Position numbers and translations under genes: made by a program. This document shows positions 63,299-64,000 of a stretch of 64,000 nt of DNA, piece after piece; within the stretch, counting starts at the first letter, position 1; every line of letters begins with the position of its first letter. The DNA is taken from positions 1,116,001-1,180,000 of the forward strand of contig JAVTVJ010000033.1 in the NCBI GenBank assembly GCA_034509425.1, in the 5' to 3' direction. The notes below the pieces were generated by a model. The model searched no databases and had not been told where the DNA came from. It saw nothing but the letters and a program-made list of their open reading frames with translations. The DNA comes from Eopsaltria australis (lineage: Eukaryota; Chordata; Aves; Passeriformes; Petroicidae).

Positions 63299-64000
63299 GA
63301 AGACCCCACCTTCTGTAAAGGCGCCAAGTTTCTCAGTTCTCTTAAACTTTTTTTCAGGTATTTCATTATTCTGTTCCCAATACACCTTCAGGGCTATTCA
63401 CAGCTTGCTCCTGAATAAATGATGCCAGCTTCCTGACACTTTTTCATGCAAAATAAGCGGCTATAATGCTATTATATAAAAGATCAGATTTTAGGCCTTG
63501 AGTGGATCTTGTGCCAACAGAACCTAAAAAGTGTTTCAGATGACTGGCAAAATAAACAAATAAACAAAAAAATCCTGAGTAGTGTCTAAGCATGTAGGGC
63601 TATTTAGATGTCGTAGGTTTTACCAGCTGGCATCTTGCTATGCTCCAGACAGGCACAGTTCTTCAACAATGCTCTGCATAAGATACCCTGTACTACTCAC
63701 CTGTGTTTACCCAAATAAATCAATAAATAAATCAAACTGTAGTTCTTATGAATGATAACTGGATCTTAGACATATTTTTATACATTTGAACACCTGCATC
63801 TATTCATTAAATTGAGGTGTCTCTAAGTGAAGTTTAATCACAGAATTTTCAGTTGATCAAGGTCTCATTATAGCACTAGTCATATAGTGGGGCCAAATAC
63901 CAAATACCTAAAAGCTTTTTGTATACTAAATATTCCTATTATAGATTTTTCTAATTTTTTTTTTTGTTTAAATGAGTAATGAGGAAAGAATGAGACTTGC
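63299..64000. other. AT-rich sequence without recognisable gene
   Basis: Nothing recognised. An (AAATAAAC/AATAAATC)-like phrase recurs near 63550-63568 and 63712-63733 as simple A/T-rich sequence. Confidence 0.55.

Overview
The window looks like a stretch of bird nuclear genome with no recognisable gene. It is AT-rich single-copy DNA. Scattered through it are truncated LINE copies whose 3' ends carry the avian CR1 signature: a GATGAYC...GGTCCCTTCCAACC-like block followed by ATTCTRTGA-type octamer repeats. One LTR near 50 kb resembles the ERVL-type LTRs of modern birds (Neoaves, perhaps a passerine). The clade is inferred from remembered family resemblance, not from a search.

Layout: single-copy sequence fills 1-3.7 kb, then comes a short CR1 3' end (about 3.8 kb). 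A degenerate 21-bp minisatellite lies at 7.1 kb. CR1 copies on the minus strand lie at 9.5, 13.6 and 19.1 kb, and a very old CR1-like tail lies at 20.3 kb. A plus-strand CR1 at 24.3 kb has a readable ORF2 C-terminus. About 7.5 kb of plain sequence follows. A CR1 fragment at 32.1 kb lacks its 3' end and abuts an unclassified GC-richer block. Another 10.5 kb of plain sequence leads to a probable minus-strand LTR (43.4 kb) lying directly against an internally deleted CR1 (44.0-44.8 kb). A solo ERVL-type LTR at 49.9-50.4 kb is flanked by a candidate 5-bp target duplication. Single-copy DNA with microsatellites fills the next 12 kb. A long, decayed CR1 with reverse-transcriptase remnants (62.4-63.3 kb) closes the window.

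No open reading frame exceeds 163 codons. None matches a cellular protein I know, and the only recognisable coding matter is decayed CR1 ORF2. I saw no tRNA, rRNA, CRISPR array, operon or bacterial-type gene, and no cellular exon chain could be supported. The window is best read as a gene desert or the interior of a very large intron. I did not find a previously undescribed biological system. The points most worth a second look are the minisatellite, the LTR/CR1 junctions and the candidate target-site duplications.
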